From an uncultured Bacteroides sp. (GTDB lineage Bacteria; Bacteroidota; Bacteroidia; Bacteroidales; Bacteroidaceae), in NCBI GenBank assembly GCA_949285025.1, contig CASDXG010000096.1, forward strand, positions 210,981 through 274,980: a DNA stretch of 64,000 nucleotides. The letters run 5' to 3'. Below are positions 18,933-28,601 of this stretch, piece after piece. The notes beneath the pieces are model-generated. The model was not told the DNA's origin, ran no database searches, and was given only the letters and a program-made list of their open reading frames with translations. Both the position numbers and the translations under genes were made by a program. Every line of letters begins with the position of its first letter. Position 1 is the first letter of the stretch.

Positions 18933-20393
18933 GTGGTAACTTTTTCGATAGCTTTATTATTGTTGCTTGTCGGGTATTGGACTTATGGAAGTTATATGAA
19001 CCGTATTTTTTCTCCAGACCCGAAGCGGAAGACACCGGCACTGGCGATGACCGATGGAGTAGATTTCATTCCTTTGCCAACATGGAAAGTCTTTATGATT
19101 CAATTTCTGAATATTGCCGGGTTAGGTCCCATCTTCGGAGCGATTATGGGCGCGCAGTTTGGGACGGCATCGTACTTATGGATTGTCTTCGGGACGATAT
19201 TTGCCGGAGCAGTACATGATTTTCTTTCGGGGACTTTGTCCATACGGCATTCGGGAGAGAGTTTGACGGAGATGATAGGACGTTATTTAGGACCGCGCAC
19301 GAAAAGAGTGTCTTGTGTCTTTACCGTATTGTTGATGATTTTGGTTGGTGCCGTTTTTGTATCCGGACCGGCGGAACTGTTGGCAGGAATGACGCCGGAA
19401 TATTTTGATATATATTTCTGGATGGTGGTGATTTTTCTGTATTATGTGTTGGCAACCATGCTTCCCATCGACAAGATAATCGGGCGTATTTATCCTATTT
19501 TTGCTGCGGCATTGCTGTTTATGGCCATAGGGATAGTGGTGATGCTTTATGTGAAAAGTCCTGATTTGCCGGAAATTTGGGAAGGATTCGGTACGAAGTA
19601 TGAAACGAATCCTATCTTTCCGATGATGTTTGTGTCGATAGCTTGCGGTGCGATTAGCGGTTTTCATGCCACGCAATCTCCCCTGATGGCTCGCTGCATA
19701 ACGAATGAAAAATATTGCCGTCCGGTATTTTATGGAGCAATGGTTACTGAAGGAATTGTGGCATTAATATGGGCTGCTGTGGCTACTTACTTTTTCCATG
19801 AGCATGGGGTCGTGGATGAAGCAACCGGAATAGCCTATTCGGGAGCGAAAGTCGCTACGGAAATCTCGAAAGAATGGTTAGGTACATTCGGTGGTATATT
19901 GGCAGTCTTGGGAATTGTGGCTGCACCTATTACGAGTGGTGATACGGCATTGCGTTCCGCGCGTCTTATTATTGCGGACTTTTTCCGCATAGAGCAGCAC
20001 AGTATTTATAAGAGACTATTGATAAGTCTTCCCATTTTCTTGTGTACGATAGGCGTTTTGTTATATAGTTTTAAGGACGTGGACGGATTTAAAATTATCT
20101 GGCGTTATTTCGCTTGGTGCAATCAAACCTTGTCGGTTTTCACGTTGTGGGCGGTTACTATATATCTTGTTCGGGCTAAAAAGAACTTTTGGATTGCTTT
20201 GATTCCGGCACTGTTTATGACAAGTGTTTGTTCGACTTATATATTGATAGCCCCAGAAGGACTCGGATTGTCTGCCACCATATCTTATATATTAGGTATG
20301 GCGTGTGTGTTATTTGCGGTAATATGGTTTGTTGTGTGGTACTGTAAAAACTGCCGGAACCGTGCAAATGAATTAGGAAGTAGAAATGTTTAG
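18933..20393 (+). CDS. cstA: Carbon starvation protein CstA (peptide/pyruvate transporter family)
   Basis: A polytopic membrane protein of about 486 residues with the CstA core: [44 protein letters not shown], the [16 protein letters not shown] loop, [11 protein letters not shown], and [15 protein letters not shown]. CstA proteins take up peptides or pyruvate during starvation. This is the short form, lacking the long C-terminal part of the E. coli protein. The frame is open from ATG 18855, but a promoter-like TATTTTTG lies inside that extension and family members start near the residues encoded from GTG 18933 ([15 protein letters not shown]), so I chose the GTG; this is an inference. Confidence 0.85.
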   Translation: MVTFSIALLLLLVGYWTYGSYMNRIFSPDPKRKTPALAMTDGVDFIPLPTWKVFMIQFLNIAGLGPIFGAIMGAQFGTASYLWIVFGTIFAGAVHDFLSGTLSIRHSGESLTEMIGRYLGPRTKRVSCVFTVLLMILVGAVFVSGPAELLAGMTPEYFDIYFWMVVIFLYYVLATMLPIDKIIGRIYPIFAAALLFMAIGIVVMLYVKSPDLPEIWEGFGTKYETNPIFPMMFVSIACGAISGFHATQSPLMARCITNEKYCRPVFYGAMVTEGIVALIWAAVATYFFHEHGVVDEATGIAYSGAKVATEISKEWLGTFGGILAVLGIVAAPITSGDTALRSARLIIADFFRIEQHSIYKRLLISLPIFLCTIGVLLYSFKDVDGFKIIWRYFAWCNQTLSVFTLWAVTIYLVRAKKNFWIALIPALFMTSVCSTYILIAPEGLGLSATISYILGMACVLFAVIWFVVWYCKNCRNRANELGSRNV

Positions 20394-20428
20394 TCAGAAA
20401 GGTTATATTTTTATATTTATATTTAGCT

Positions 20429-20752
20429 ATGTTATTAACAACTACATCTGTTATTGAGGGAAAACGTATTATACGTTATGCCGGTATTGTTTCCGGTGAG
20501 GCAATTATCGGTGCAAATGTTTTTCGAGATTTTTTTGCCGGTATCCGTGATATTGTGGGCGGACGTTCAAATTCTTATGAAGAAGTCTTGCGGGAAGCGA
20601 AAAATACTGCGCTTGATGAGATGGCAAGTCAGGCCGCAGAAATGGGAGCAAATGCGGTCATTGGTGTAGATTTAGACTATGAAACTGTGCGTGAAGGCAA
20701 CATGTTGATGGTTGTGGCTTCGGGAACGGCTGTCGTTTATGAAGATTTATGA
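20429..20752 (+). CDS. YbjQ/UPF0145 family protein
   Basis: A 107-residue protein matching the YbjQ (UPF0145) family: [29 protein letters not shown], then the central helix [35 protein letters not shown] and a C-terminal strand pair. The family folds as a dodecin-like oligomer; a metal-binding or stress role has been suggested but not settled. It is 35 bases after cstA and 19 bases before a barrel-protein gene, all in one direction. Confidence 0.9.
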   Translation: MLLTTTSVIEGKRIIRYAGIVSGEAIIGANVFRDFFAGIRDIVGGRSNSYEEVLREAKNTALDEMASQAAEMGANAVIGVDLDYETVREGNMLMVVASGTAVVYEDL

Positions 20753-20771
20753 TGCGGGAGTAAAAACTGAC

Positions 20772-22028
20772 ATGAAGAGGAATTTATGGTTGTTTGCGCT
20801 GATGGCGCTATCGTTGCATCCGGTTTTTTCTCAAAAGAAAAACTTTTCTTATCATTTTTATGGGCAGGTACGTGCAGATGTCTTTTACAATAGTCGTACG
20901 AATTCAGAGACGGTTGACGGACTGTTTTATATGTATCCTTTGGATGAAGAACCCGACGACTGTGGGAATGACTTGAATGCTTCTTCCAATAGCGGTTTCT
21001 ATACTTTATATACACGTCTGGGGCTTGATGTGCAAGGCCCTAAATTGGGGAAAGCAAAGACATCGGCAAAAGTAGAGGTTGATTTCAGGGGTTCGGGAAC
21101 AACGTATTCGCTTTTCCGTATCCGGCACGTCTACTTTAATTTAGATTGGGGAAAGTCTGCCTTGTTGGTTGGGCAGACTTGGCATCCCTTGTATGGTGAT
21201 GTGGCTCCGGAGATACTGAATCTGAATATGGGGGCTCCCTATCAGCCGTTCAGTAGAGCGCCACAGGTGCGTTATCGTTATACGGCCAGTCGTTTTATCC
21301 TTACGGCGGCAGCCGTATGGCAATCGCAGTATCTTTCGGTAGGGCCTTCATCGAATGTGCCGGGAAGTATCACTACTCAGAAGAATCAGCGCTTTATTAA
21401 GAACAGTAGTGTGCCGGAATTTTATGTAGGAGGTAATTATAAGCAAAACGGATGGTTGGCGGGTGCCGGGATTCACGTCTCATCTATTGTGCCGCGTACC
21501 GAGTCGCTTAATGAAGATACGCAGGGAAATCAGTATGTGCATAAGGTAGATGAACGGATAACCTCAGTGTCGGGAGAAATGCATGTGAAATATAACCGGG
21601 AAAACGTCTTGTTTTCTGCAAAGACTGTATTAGGCTCCAACTTGACACAGACCAGTACCGTTGGGGGATATGCAATTACGTCTGTAGCCGAACATACGGG
21701 TGAGCAAGAGTATACGCCGTTGCGCGTGTCTTCTACATGGGTGAATATTGCTTATGGGAAGAAGTGGCGTCCGGCTCTATTCTTTGGATATTTAAAGAAT
21801 TTAGGGGCAAGTAAGGATGTGATTGGCGTTTTGGGGACAGGTACGAGTCTGGATCAATTGTTTACAGGAACGGCCGAACTTACCTATAATTTGCCGAATT
21901 GGAAGTTTGGAGCAGAGTACTCTTTCTGTAATGCATGGTATGGTGAGCTTACATCGAAAGCGCGTGTGGCGAATACACATGCCGTTGGAAATCATCGTTT
22001 AGTGCTTACAGCAATTTTTCAGTTCTGA
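20772..22028 (+). CDS. Outer-membrane beta-barrel (porin-like) protein
   Basis: A 418-residue protein with signal peptide MKRNLWLFALMALSLHPVFSQ. Alternating hydrophobic and aromatic strands (FSYHFYGQVRADVFYNSR, AKVEVDFRGS, RHVYFNLDWGKSALLVGQTWHPLY) and a terminal LVLTAIFQF ending in Phe are the marks of an outer-membrane barrel. I recognise the general porin-like type in Bacteroidetes (near DcaP/phosphate-porin-like proteins) but no named function. The frame is open from 20712, overlapping the YbjQ gene; Met 20772 starts the signal peptide. Confidence 0.78.
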   Translation: MKRNLWLFALMALSLHPVFSQKKNFSYHFYGQVRADVFYNSRTNSETVDGLFYMYPLDEEPDDCGNDLNASSNSGFYTLYTRLGLDVQGPKLGKAKTSAKVEVDFRGSGTTYSLFRIRHVYFNLDWGKSALLVGQTWHPLYGDVAPEILNLNMGAPYQPFSRAPQVRYRYTASRFILTAAAVWQSQYLSVGPSSNVPGSITTQKNQRFIKNSSVPEFYVGGNYKQNGWLAGAGIHVSSIVPRTESLNEDTQGNQYVHKVDERITSVSGEMHVKYNRENVLFSAKTVLGSNLTQTSTVGGYAITSVAEHTGEQEYTPLRVSSTWVNIAYGKKWRPALFFGYLKNLGASKDVIGVLGTGTSLDQLFTGTAELTYNLPNWKFGAEYSFCNAWYGELTSKARVANTHAVGNHRLVLTAIFQF

Positions 22029-22063
22029 CGTTTCAATACAAATCTTTTGGGAATGTTTATAAA

Positions 22064-22104
22064 TACACGAAAGCCGGTTATCATTGATAACCGGCTTTCG
22101 TGTA
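22064..22104. terminator. Long perfect hairpin between convergent genes
   Basis: Two 20-base arms separated by one T form a perfect palindrome between the porin-like gene and rplS. There is no long T-run, but its position and strength make it a likely bidirectional terminator. Confidence 0.75.
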
Positions 22105-22125
22105 TAGGATAATTGAATCTTGAGA

Positions 22126-22479
22126 TTATCCGTTTGTCTTTTTCTCCTGGATTCTGGCTTTCTTTCCTGTAAGAGCACGCAGGTAATACAGTTTAGCGCG
22201 ACGTACTTTACCGATTTTATTTACGGTAATGCTGTCTATAGCCGGAGATTCGATCGGGAATATGCGTTCAACTCCTACGGTTCCTGACATCTTACGTACA
22301 GTAAAACGACGTTTGTTCCCATGACCACTGATTTTGATAACAACACCGCGATACAGCTGAACGCGTTCCTTGTTACCTTCAACGATACGATATGCTACGG
22401 TTACGGTGTCACCCGCTTTAAATGAAGGATGCTCTTTCCCGGTAGCAAATGCTTCTTCTGCAATTTTAATTAAATCCAT
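22126..22479 (-). CDS. rplS: 50S ribosomal protein L19
   Basis: A 117-residue L19: [29 protein letters not shown], then [29 protein letters not shown] and [22 protein letters not shown]. It sits at the 30S-50S interface. The frame is open far upstream, but the leader, with its promoter at 22565-22596, lies in that extension; ATG 22479 gives the normal family length. Confidence 0.98.
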   Translation of the reverse strand: MDLIKIAEEAFATGKEHPSFKAGDTVTVAYRIVEGNKERVQLYRGVVIKISGHGNKRRFTVRKMSGTVGVERIFPIESPAIDSITVNKIGKVRRAKLYYLRALTGKKARIQEKKTNG

Positions 22480-22564
22480 TGTTCCTTTTAAAATTAAATT
22501 GTTTATCGTTACAACGCAACATATCAAGTAACTCTTCTTTGACAGCGATTGCGCGAAAGCGGTG

Positions 22565-22596
22565 CAAAGTAAGCTAATTTTTTTTAGATGGCCAAA
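22565..22596 (-). promoter_or_regulatory. Probable rplS promoter
   Basis: On the minus strand TTTG (22596-22593) and TTACTTTG (22572-22565) are 20 bases apart; one mismatch to TAnnTTTG. Confidence 0.6.
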
Positions 22597-22627
22597 TGTT
22601 TGTGGTGAATATTTATAGCGGATAAAA

Positions 22628-22658
22628 TTGTGCCAGATTGCTTTTTTAGCTAATTTTG
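22628..22658 (+). promoter_or_regulatory. Promoter of the GH3/serine-hydrolase gene
   Basis: TTG (22628-22630), 20 bases, then TAATTTTG (22651-22658): a full match to the Bacteroidetes consensus, 40 bases before the ATG at 22699. Confidence 0.8.
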
Positions 22659-22698
22659 GGCGGGATTGTTCATTTAGATACAAAAGATAGAAACAAAA

Positions 22699-25689
22699 AT
22701 GAGAAATAAATTCATGCAGCGTAAGCGGATGATAGGGATTATTCTCTGTTGTTTGGGGATATCGTGGCAGGCTTTTTCCCAAAATGTTCGTATTTTGCAG
22801 CAAGTAGAAGATACTGTTGCATGTAAGAAATGGGTAGAAGAGCAATTGTCGCAGATGTCGTTGAAGCAGAAGATAGGACAATTGTTTATTCATACGGTAG
22901 CACCTGTTACAGCACAATGGAATAAAGAGAATATAAAGAAGGCTGTCGAGGATTATGAAGTTGGAGGACTTCTGTTTTCAGGAGGCTCATTGGAGAAGCA
23001 AGTGGAACTGACGGAATGGGCACAAGAATTAGCAAACGTTCCGTTGTTTATTGCATTTGACGGGGAATGGGGGCTGGCTATGCGTTTGAAGAATACGCCT
23101 GATTTCCCCCGTAACAGGGTATTGGGATGTATCGATAACGACTCGCTTATTTATAGTTATGGGAAAGAAGTTGCAAGGGAATTGCGTCAGATTGGCGTAC
23201 AGATAAACTTTGCTCCGGTTGCCGATGTTGATAATAATCCGAGAAATCCGGTAATTAATACACGTTCTTTCGGCAGCTCTCCTCAGACGGTAGCTGAAAA
23301 AGTTGTGGCATATTCGCGGGGACTGGAAGATGGCGGTGTATTGGCTGTGTGCAAACATTTTCCCGGACATGGAGATACAGAGACGGATTCCCATAAAGCC
23401 ATGCCGGTTTTGCCGTTTGATAGGGCGAGGTTGGATAGTGTGGAATTAGTTCCGTTTAAAGAAGCTATAGCATCGGGAGTCGGAGGAATCATGACAGGTC
23501 ATTTAAGCGTCCCGTTGTTTGGGGAAAAACCTGCTTCGATTTCTTCGGAAATAACGGGACGTTTATTGAAAAAGGAGCTGAACTTTTCCGGACTTGTCTT
23601 TACCGATGCTTTGGAAATGAAGGGGATTTCCAAGAATCCGGATTTATGTGCTCAGGCTTTGATTGCGGGAAATGATTTGTTGCTCGCCCCGCGTAATCTA
23701 AAGCGTGAGATTGCCGGAGTTGTAGCTGCGGTGAAAAGCGGGAAGCTTTCGGAAAGTGTTATTACGGAGAAATGCCGGAAGGTGTTGACATATAAATATG
23801 CATTGGGGTTGTCTCGCCGGGTGCCGACGGACACGGCCGGGTTGAGAAAACGGATTCATACATTGGAGACAGACCGCTTATTGAGGCATCTGGAAAGGGC
23901 TGCGGTGACTCTTGTAAAAGATTCTGCAGACATGCTTCCGTTAGATATGTCACTTTCCGGGACTGTTTTGCTCAGCATATCTTCATCTTTGACAGAGGCT
24001 GCACCGTTCTATCAAGGTTTGAAGCGGGCGACGGCGGTTACGTGGATGCGGGCAGATGCGGATTCTTTGCAGAGTTTGGAAAAGCGCATACGGCCGGCTC
24101 AGCAGGTAATTGTTGCTTTGCATGAGAAAAATTACACTCGTTTTATTCCTTTAATTGACCGCTTGGCAGCAGATAAGCCGTTAGTCCTTGTGTGCTTCGG
24201 TCCCGGTTCCTGGCTTGAAAAAATGACTTCGACGTTAAGAAAAGTATCGGCAGTTGTGTTGGCACATTCCGATGCCGATTATATTCAGCATCATGTGGCT
24301 GCAGGCATTACCGGGAAAGTTCGTATAGATGGACGATTGTCTGTGCCTGTTGGAAAGGAATGGCCTGCCGGAACCGGAATAACGTTGGATCCTAATTCTC
24401 CGCGCGATTATAGGCCTGAGGATTTCGGTATGGATTCATCGAAACTTTCTTGCATAGATTCTATTGCAGAAGAAGGTATCGACCGCGGAGCTTATCCCGG
24501 TTGTCATATATTGATAATGAAAGAAGGTTATCCAATCTATAATAAATGTTTTGGCAATCATACATACGAAGGGACAGACAAAGTGAAAGAAAATGATATG
24601 TATGATTTAGCTTCGTTGAGTAAGGTTACCGGGACATTGCTGGCCGTGATGAAACTTTATGATGAGGGAAAGATAGGGCTGACTGACCGGATCGGGCGCT
24701 ATGTCCCGGCAATGCGCGGAACTGATAAGGCAAATATTACAATACAGGAATTGTTGTTTCACGAGTCCGGATTGCCTTCTTATCTTCCTTTTTATGAAGA
24801 AACGATTGATAAGAAAACATGTAAGGGCGGATTCTATTCGAAACGTCGGGATAGTAACCATCGGATAAGAGTAGGAAGTAGTCTTTATATCTGTACAAAT
24901 TTCTCATATAAACCGGAATGGATATCGGAAACGCCCTCGCCGGATTATCCGTTGCAGGTGTCTGACGGATTGTTTATTCGGAAAGAATTTAAGGATAATG
25001 TATTGAAACAGATAGCAGAAACGCCGTTGAAAAGCCGCAACTATCGGTATAGTTGTTTAAACTTTATGTTATTGAAGGAAATGGTCGAATCGGTAACAAA
25101 GGTGGGAATGGACGTTTATTTGGATAGTGTGTACTATCGTCCTATGGGATTGCAGTACACGATGTACAATCCGTTAAAGCGCGTGAGGAAAAGAAGAATT
25201 GTACCTACAGTGAAAGATGACTTTTTGCGTGGGGGACCTTTGCAGGGTTTCGTTCATGATGAGGCTGCGGCTTTTCTTGGCGGGGTGTCGGGGAATGCCG
25301 GACTTTTTTCTACTGCTCATGAAGTTGCAACGATATTTCAGATGTTGCTGAATCGGGGTGTTTACGGAGATCGCCGTTATTTGAGTCGGGCTACCTGTGA
25401 TTTATTTCTTGAAATGAAGTCAGAGAATAGTCGGCGAGGTTTGGGCTTTGATAAGCCGGATGCTGTTAATCCGGAGAATAGTCCGTGTGCAGAGGAAACG
25501 CCGGCCTCAGTCTTCGGGCATACAGGATTTACGGGAACTTGTGCTTGGGCGGACCCCGATAATAAATTGGTGTATGTGTTTTTGAGTAATCGTATTTATC
25601 CGCAAGTTTATGGGCGTACAGCTTTGATGCGGTTAGATATCAGAACACGTATTCAACAAGCAATTTATCGTGCGATGATATCAGAATGA
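22699..25689 (+). CDS. GH3 beta-N-acetylhexosaminidase fused to a beta-lactamase-like serine hydrolase
   Basis: A 996-residue exported fusion. After a signal peptide ([17 protein letters not shown]), residues 45-370 are a NagZ-type GH3 domain; [18 protein letters not shown] carries the Asp/His acid-base dyad of GH3 hexosaminidases, and FTDALEMKG holds the nucleophile Asp. Residues 375-570 are a linking alpha/beta domain. Residues 580-990 resemble class C beta-lactamases: ASLSKVTG gives SxxK, RYSCLNFM stands in the YxN place (Asn is not at the usual position), and FGHTGFTG gives the HTG form of KTG. It probably trims peptidoglycan or its fragments in the periplasm. Such fusions are widespread in Bacteroidetes. 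Own promoter at 22628-22658. Confidence 0.92.
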   Translation: MRNKFMQRKRMIGIILCCLGISWQAFSQNVRILQQVEDTVACKKWVEEQLSQMSLKQKIGQLFIHTVAPVTAQWNKENIKKAVEDYEVGGLLFSGGSLEKQVELTEWAQELANVPLFIAFDGEWGLAMRLKNTPDFPRNRVLGCIDNDSLIYSYGKEVARELRQIGVQINFAPVADVDNNPRNPVINTRSFGSSPQTVAEKVVAYSRGLEDGGVLAVCKHFPGHGDTETDSHKAMPVLPFDRARLDSVELVPFKEAIASGVGGIMTGHLSVPLFGEKPASISSEITGRLLKKELNFSGLVFTDALEMKGISKNPDLCAQALIAGNDLLLAPRNLKREIAGVVAAVKSGKLSESVITEKCRKVLTYKYALGLSRRVPTDTAGLRKRIHTLETDRLLRHLERAAVTLVKDSADMLPLDMSLSGTVLLSISSSLTEAAPFYQGLKRATAVTWMRADADSLQSLEKRIRPAQQVIVALHEKNYTRFIPLIDRLAADKPLVLVCFGPGSWLEKMTSTLRKVSAVVLAHSDADYIQHHVAAGITGKVRIDGRLSVPVGKEWPAGTGITLDPNSPRDYRPEDFGMDSSKLSCIDSIAEEGIDRGAYPGCHILIMKEGYPIYNKCFGNHTYEGTDKVKENDMYDLASLSKVTGTLLAVMKLYDEGKIGLTDRIGRYVPAMRGTDKANITIQELLFHESGLPSYLPFYEETIDKKTCKGGFYSKRRDSNHRIRVGSSLYICTNFSYKPEWISETPSPDYPLQVSDGLFIRKEFKDNVLKQIAETPLKSRNYRYSCLNFMLLKEMVESVTKVGMDVYLDSVYYRPMGLQYTMYNPLKRVRKRRIVPTVKDDFLRGGPLQGFVHDEAAAFLGGVSGNAGLFSTAHEVATIFQMLLNRGVYGDRRYLSRATCDLFLEMKSENSRRGLGFDKPDAVNPENSPCAEETPASVFGHTGFTGTCAWADPDNKLVYVFLSNRIYPQVYGRTALMRLDIRTRIQQAIYRAMISE

Positions 25690-25758
25690 AGCAATTTAGA
25701 TTTAGTATAAATATTGTGAATATTGTAAAGTCCATGTTACAACCTATGCTAAAATGTA

Positions 25759-25766
25759 TAACTTTG
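25759..25766 (+). promoter_or_regulatory. -7 element for the ferredoxin gene
   Basis: TAACTTTG matches TAnnTTTG, 43 bases before the ATG. No clear TTG at the proper distance. Confidence 0.6.
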
Positions 25767-25809
25767 CAACAACAAATTAGTACTAATAATAACTTAACTT
25801 TTTATTACA

Positions 25810-25977
25810 ATGGCTTACGTAATTAGTGATGATTGTATCGCATGCGGTACATGTATTGACGAATGTCCGGTAGGAGCAATTTCAGAAGGTGACAAATATT
25901 CTATCAACCCTGAGATGTGTACTGAATGTGGAACATGTGCAGACGTGTGTCCTTCTGAAGCAATTCATTTGGGATAA
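25810..25977 (+). CDS. 2[4Fe-4S] ferredoxin, 55 aa
   Basis: A 55-residue bacterial-type ferredoxin starting MAYVISDDCIACGTCIDECP. Cysteines 9, 12, 15 and 19, and 37, 40, 43 and 47 form two CxxCxxCxxxCP sites, the classic pseudo-twofold clostridial layout with no insertion. It carries low-potential electrons in anaerobic metabolism, for example for pyruvate:ferredoxin oxidoreductase or hydrogenase. It is a single gene with its own -7 element and a very strong terminator, which suggests high expression. Confidence 0.97.
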   Translation: MAYVISDDCIACGTCIDECPVGAISEGDKYSINPEMCTECGTCADVCPSEAIHLG

Positions 25978-26005
25978 GCGAACAGTCATCGTATGACAAA
26001 TGAAT

Positions 26006-26047
26006 ATAGGCTGCCTTTCCATAGAAAGGCAGCCTATTATTTTTTTT
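26006..26047 (+). terminator. Ferredoxin gene terminator
   Basis: Perfect 14-base arms (26006-26019 and 26024-26037) around a 4-base loop, followed by a T-rich tract to 26047. The convergent aminotransferase gene ends about 45 bases beyond. Confidence 0.92.
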
Positions 26048-26090
26048 AGTTTTCTGATATTTCTTTTTCCGTAAGATATCAGGCAGATGA

Positions 26091-27284
26091 TTATTTCAGG
26101 CGGGCTAATGTCTCTTTGATACGGCGCATTGCTTCTACAATGTTTTCATCGGAGGTTGCATAGCTCATACGAATGCATTCGGGAGCTCCGAAAGATGTTC
26201 CTCCTACACAAGCAACGTGTCCTATTTCGAGTAAGTACATGGCAAGGTCATCTGCATTGTTTATACTCCGGTCTCCGTCTTTTTTCCCGAAGAAAGAGTC
26301 GCACTTCGGGAAAAGGTAGAATGCACCTTGAGGTACATTTACTTCGAAACCCGGAATTTCTTTAGCCAGTTTTACAATCAGATCGCGACGACGCTCAAAT
26401 GCCTTCCGCATTTCCTCTACGGGTTGTTGTGGACCGGTATAGGCAGCTTCGGCAGCTTTTTGGGAAACAGAGCAGGGACCTGAAGTATATTGTCCTTGCA
26501 ATTTGTTTACACCTTTTACAATCCATTCCGGACCGGCGATGAAGCCTATACGCCATCCTGTCATTGCATAAGCTTTGGAGACGCCGTTTATAATAACGAC
26601 ACGGTCTTTTATGTTGTTGAATTGTGCGATACTTTGGTGTTCACCAATGTAATTGATGTGTTCGTATATCTCATCGGCAATGACGATTACTCGTTCGTGT
26701 TTTGCCAGAACCTCAGCCAAACCGGCCAGTTCTTCTTTGGTGTAGACAGAACCGGTTGGGTTTGATGGTGAGCAAAGAATCAGGGCACGTGTCTTAGGCG
26801 TGATTGCCTTTTCTAATTGAGACGGAGTTATTTTGAAATCCTGATCAATGCCGGCGCGGACGATGACCGGGGTTCCTTCGGCAAGTTTGACCATTTCCGG
26901 ATAGCTTACCCAGTAGGGAGCCGGAACAATCACTTCATCGCCTTTATTGATGATGGCTAAAATGGTATTGCAGACTGATTGTTTTGCTCCATTTGCACAA
27001 CTGATTTGTGCAGCAGAGTATTCCAGTCCGTTTTCATTTTTTAGTTTTGTTACAATGGCATTCCGCAGAGCCGGGTAACCGGCTACCGGAGAGTAACGTG
27101 AGTAATTCTCGTCAATTGCTTTCTTTGCAGCTTCTTTAATGTGGTCAGGAGTATTGAAGTCCGGTTCTCCTACACTTAAGTTAATGATGTCGATACCCTG
27201 AGCTTTTAATTCACTGCTCTTTTGTGACATAGCCAAAGTCGCGGATGGTGACAGGCTATTTAAACGATCTGACAAGTTGTTCAT
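26091..27284 (-). CDS. Class I PLP-dependent aminotransferase (aspartate aminotransferase type)
   Basis: A 397-residue fold-type I aminotransferase. INLSVGEPDFNTPDHIK and YSPVAGYPALRNAI are the N-terminal family motifs; CSPSNPTGSVY holds the PLP-contacting Asn-Pro-Thr-Gly; NGVSKAYAMTGWRIGF carries the Schiff-base Lys; the terminal RMSYATSDENI gives the carboxylate-binding Arg. The AspC/AspB group (Ib) of aspartate or broad-specificity enzymes fits best. It follows ribBA by 91 bases and may share its transcript. Exact substrate unproven. Confidence 0.9.
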   Translation of the reverse strand: MNNLSDRLNSLSPSATLAMSQKSSELKAQGIDIINLSVGEPDFNTPDHIKEAAKKAIDENYSRYSPVAGYPALRNAIVTKLKNENGLEYSAAQISCANGAKQSVCNTILAIINKGDEVIVPAPYWVSYPEMVKLAEGTPVIVRAGIDQDFKITPSQLEKAITPKTRALILCSPSNPTGSVYTKEELAGLAEVLAKHERVIVIADEIYEHINYIGEHQSIAQFNNIKDRVVIINGVSKAYAMTGWRIGFIAGPEWIVKGVNKLQGQYTSGPCSVSQKAAEAAYTGPQQPVEEMRKAFERRRDLIVKLAKEIPGFEVNVPQGAFYLFPKCDSFFGKKDGDRSINNADDLAMYLLEIGHVACVGGTSFGAPECIRMSYATSDENIVEAMRRIKETLARLK

Positions 27285-27375
27285 TGTGTTATAATTAAAA
27301 TTTGTTGTGTTGTTTTATTCGTTATGTCCTAATCTTTTTGAGTAAAGAACGGGATTTTTTATCAACTTTCATGCA

Positions 27376-28590
27376 TTATTTTGTAAAATGCAATGTGTGG
27401 CCCATACGTTCTTTTTTGGTTTGAAGATAGCGTTCATTATAAGGGTTGGGTGTAATTTCAATGGGAATGTTTTCGATAATTTCAATTCCGTAAGCTTCTA
27501 ATCCGACACGTTTTACAGGATTGTTTGTGAGCAAACGCATTTTATGTATGCCTATTTCCCGCAAGATTTGCGCACCTACACCATAATCTCTTTCATCGGC
27601 CTGATGCCCTAAACAGATGTTGGCATCAACGGTATCCAGTCCTTCTTCCTGAAGTTTATAAGCTTTCATTTTTTCCATCAGCCCGATGCCTCTGCCTTCT
27701 TGGTTTAAATAGATAATGGCACCTTTGCCTTCTTTTTCTATCATTTGCATGGCTTTGTGTAGTTGTTCGCCGCAATCGCAGCGTTTTGACGCGAAAATAT
27801 CACCGGTTGCGCAGGATGAATGCACGCGTACCAGTATTGATTCGTCAGGATTGAACGTTCCTTTTATAAGGGCAATGTGCTCTAATCCGTTGCTTTTCTG
27901 GCGGAAAGGAATCAGGCGGAAATGACCGTATTCTGTCGGCATGTCCACTTCCACACCTTTTTGTACCAGTGATTCTTCTTTCAGACGGTAAGCAATGAGG
28001 TCGGCAATGGAGATAAGTTTCAAATTAAATTCCTGGGCAAATTTATATAAGTCGGGGAGGCGTGCCATTGTCCCGTCTTCATTCATTATTTCCATGAGTG
28101 CTCCGGCGGGATACAATCCGGCCAATCGGGCCAAATCTATTGTAGCTTCTGTATGTCCGGCACGTTTTAAGACTCCTTTATCCTGCGCGTATAGCGGATT
28201 GATATGTCCCGGTCTGCCGAATGTTTCGGGAGTGGATGTCGGATCTGCAAGCGCGCGTATTGTAGCTGCACGGTCGGAAGCAGACACTCCGGTAGTGCAT
28301 CCTTCCAGTTTGTCGATGGTGACAGTAAACGGAGTCCCTAATACAGAAGTGTTACTTACGACTTGGTGCGGTAAGTCCAACTCCTGACATCGGGCAAGAG
28401 TTATAGGTGCACAGAGAACACCTCTGGCATGTTTTAGCATGAAATTAACTTTCTCCGGAGTAATTAATTCGGCGGCAATAATCAAATCTCCTTCATTTTC
28501 GCGGTCTTCATCATCGACAACGATTACGAATTCTCCTTTTCGGAAATCTTCGATAGCTTCTTCAATTGTGTTTAATTTGATTTTGTCCAT
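27376..28590 (-). CDS. ribBA: Riboflavin synthesis RibBA (DHBP synthase / GTP cyclohydrolase II)
   Basis: A 404-residue two-domain enzyme. Residues 1-205 are 3,4-dihydroxy-2-butanone 4-phosphate synthase: [20 protein letters not shown], then [34 protein letters not shown]. Residues 210-404 are GTP cyclohydrolase II: the zinc cysteines are in [19 protein letters not shown] and the substrate site in [22 protein letters not shown]. Together they make both precursors of lumazine. It starts 11 bases after lptF and is probably transcribed with it. No FMN riboswitch is seen upstream. Confidence 0.97.
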   Translation of the reverse strand: MDKIKLNTIEEAIEDFRKGEFVIVVDDEDRENEGDLIIAAELITPEKVNFMLKHARGVLCAPITLARCQELDLPHQVVSNTSVLGTPFTVTIDKLEGCTTGVSASDRAATIRALADPTSTPETFGRPGHINPLYAQDKGVLKRAGHTEATIDLARLAGLYPAGALMEIMNEDGTMARLPDLYKFAQEFNLKLISIADLIAYRLKEESLVQKGVEVDMPTEYGHFRLIPFRQKSNGLEHIALIKGTFNPDESILVRVHSSCATGDIFASKRCDCGEQLHKAMQMIEKEGKGAIIYLNQEGRGIGLMEKMKAYKLQEEGLDTVDANICLGHQADERDYGVGAQILREIGIHKMRLLTNNPVKRVGLEAYGIEIIENIPIEITPNPYNERYLQTKKERMGHTLHFTK

Positions 28591-28601
28591 AGTACATGTC
28601 C

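Noticed and set aside
22480-22917. Long N-terminal extension of rplS
   Set aside because: L19 has the normal length from 22479; the extension contains the rplS promoter and overlaps the divergent gene's signal peptide.
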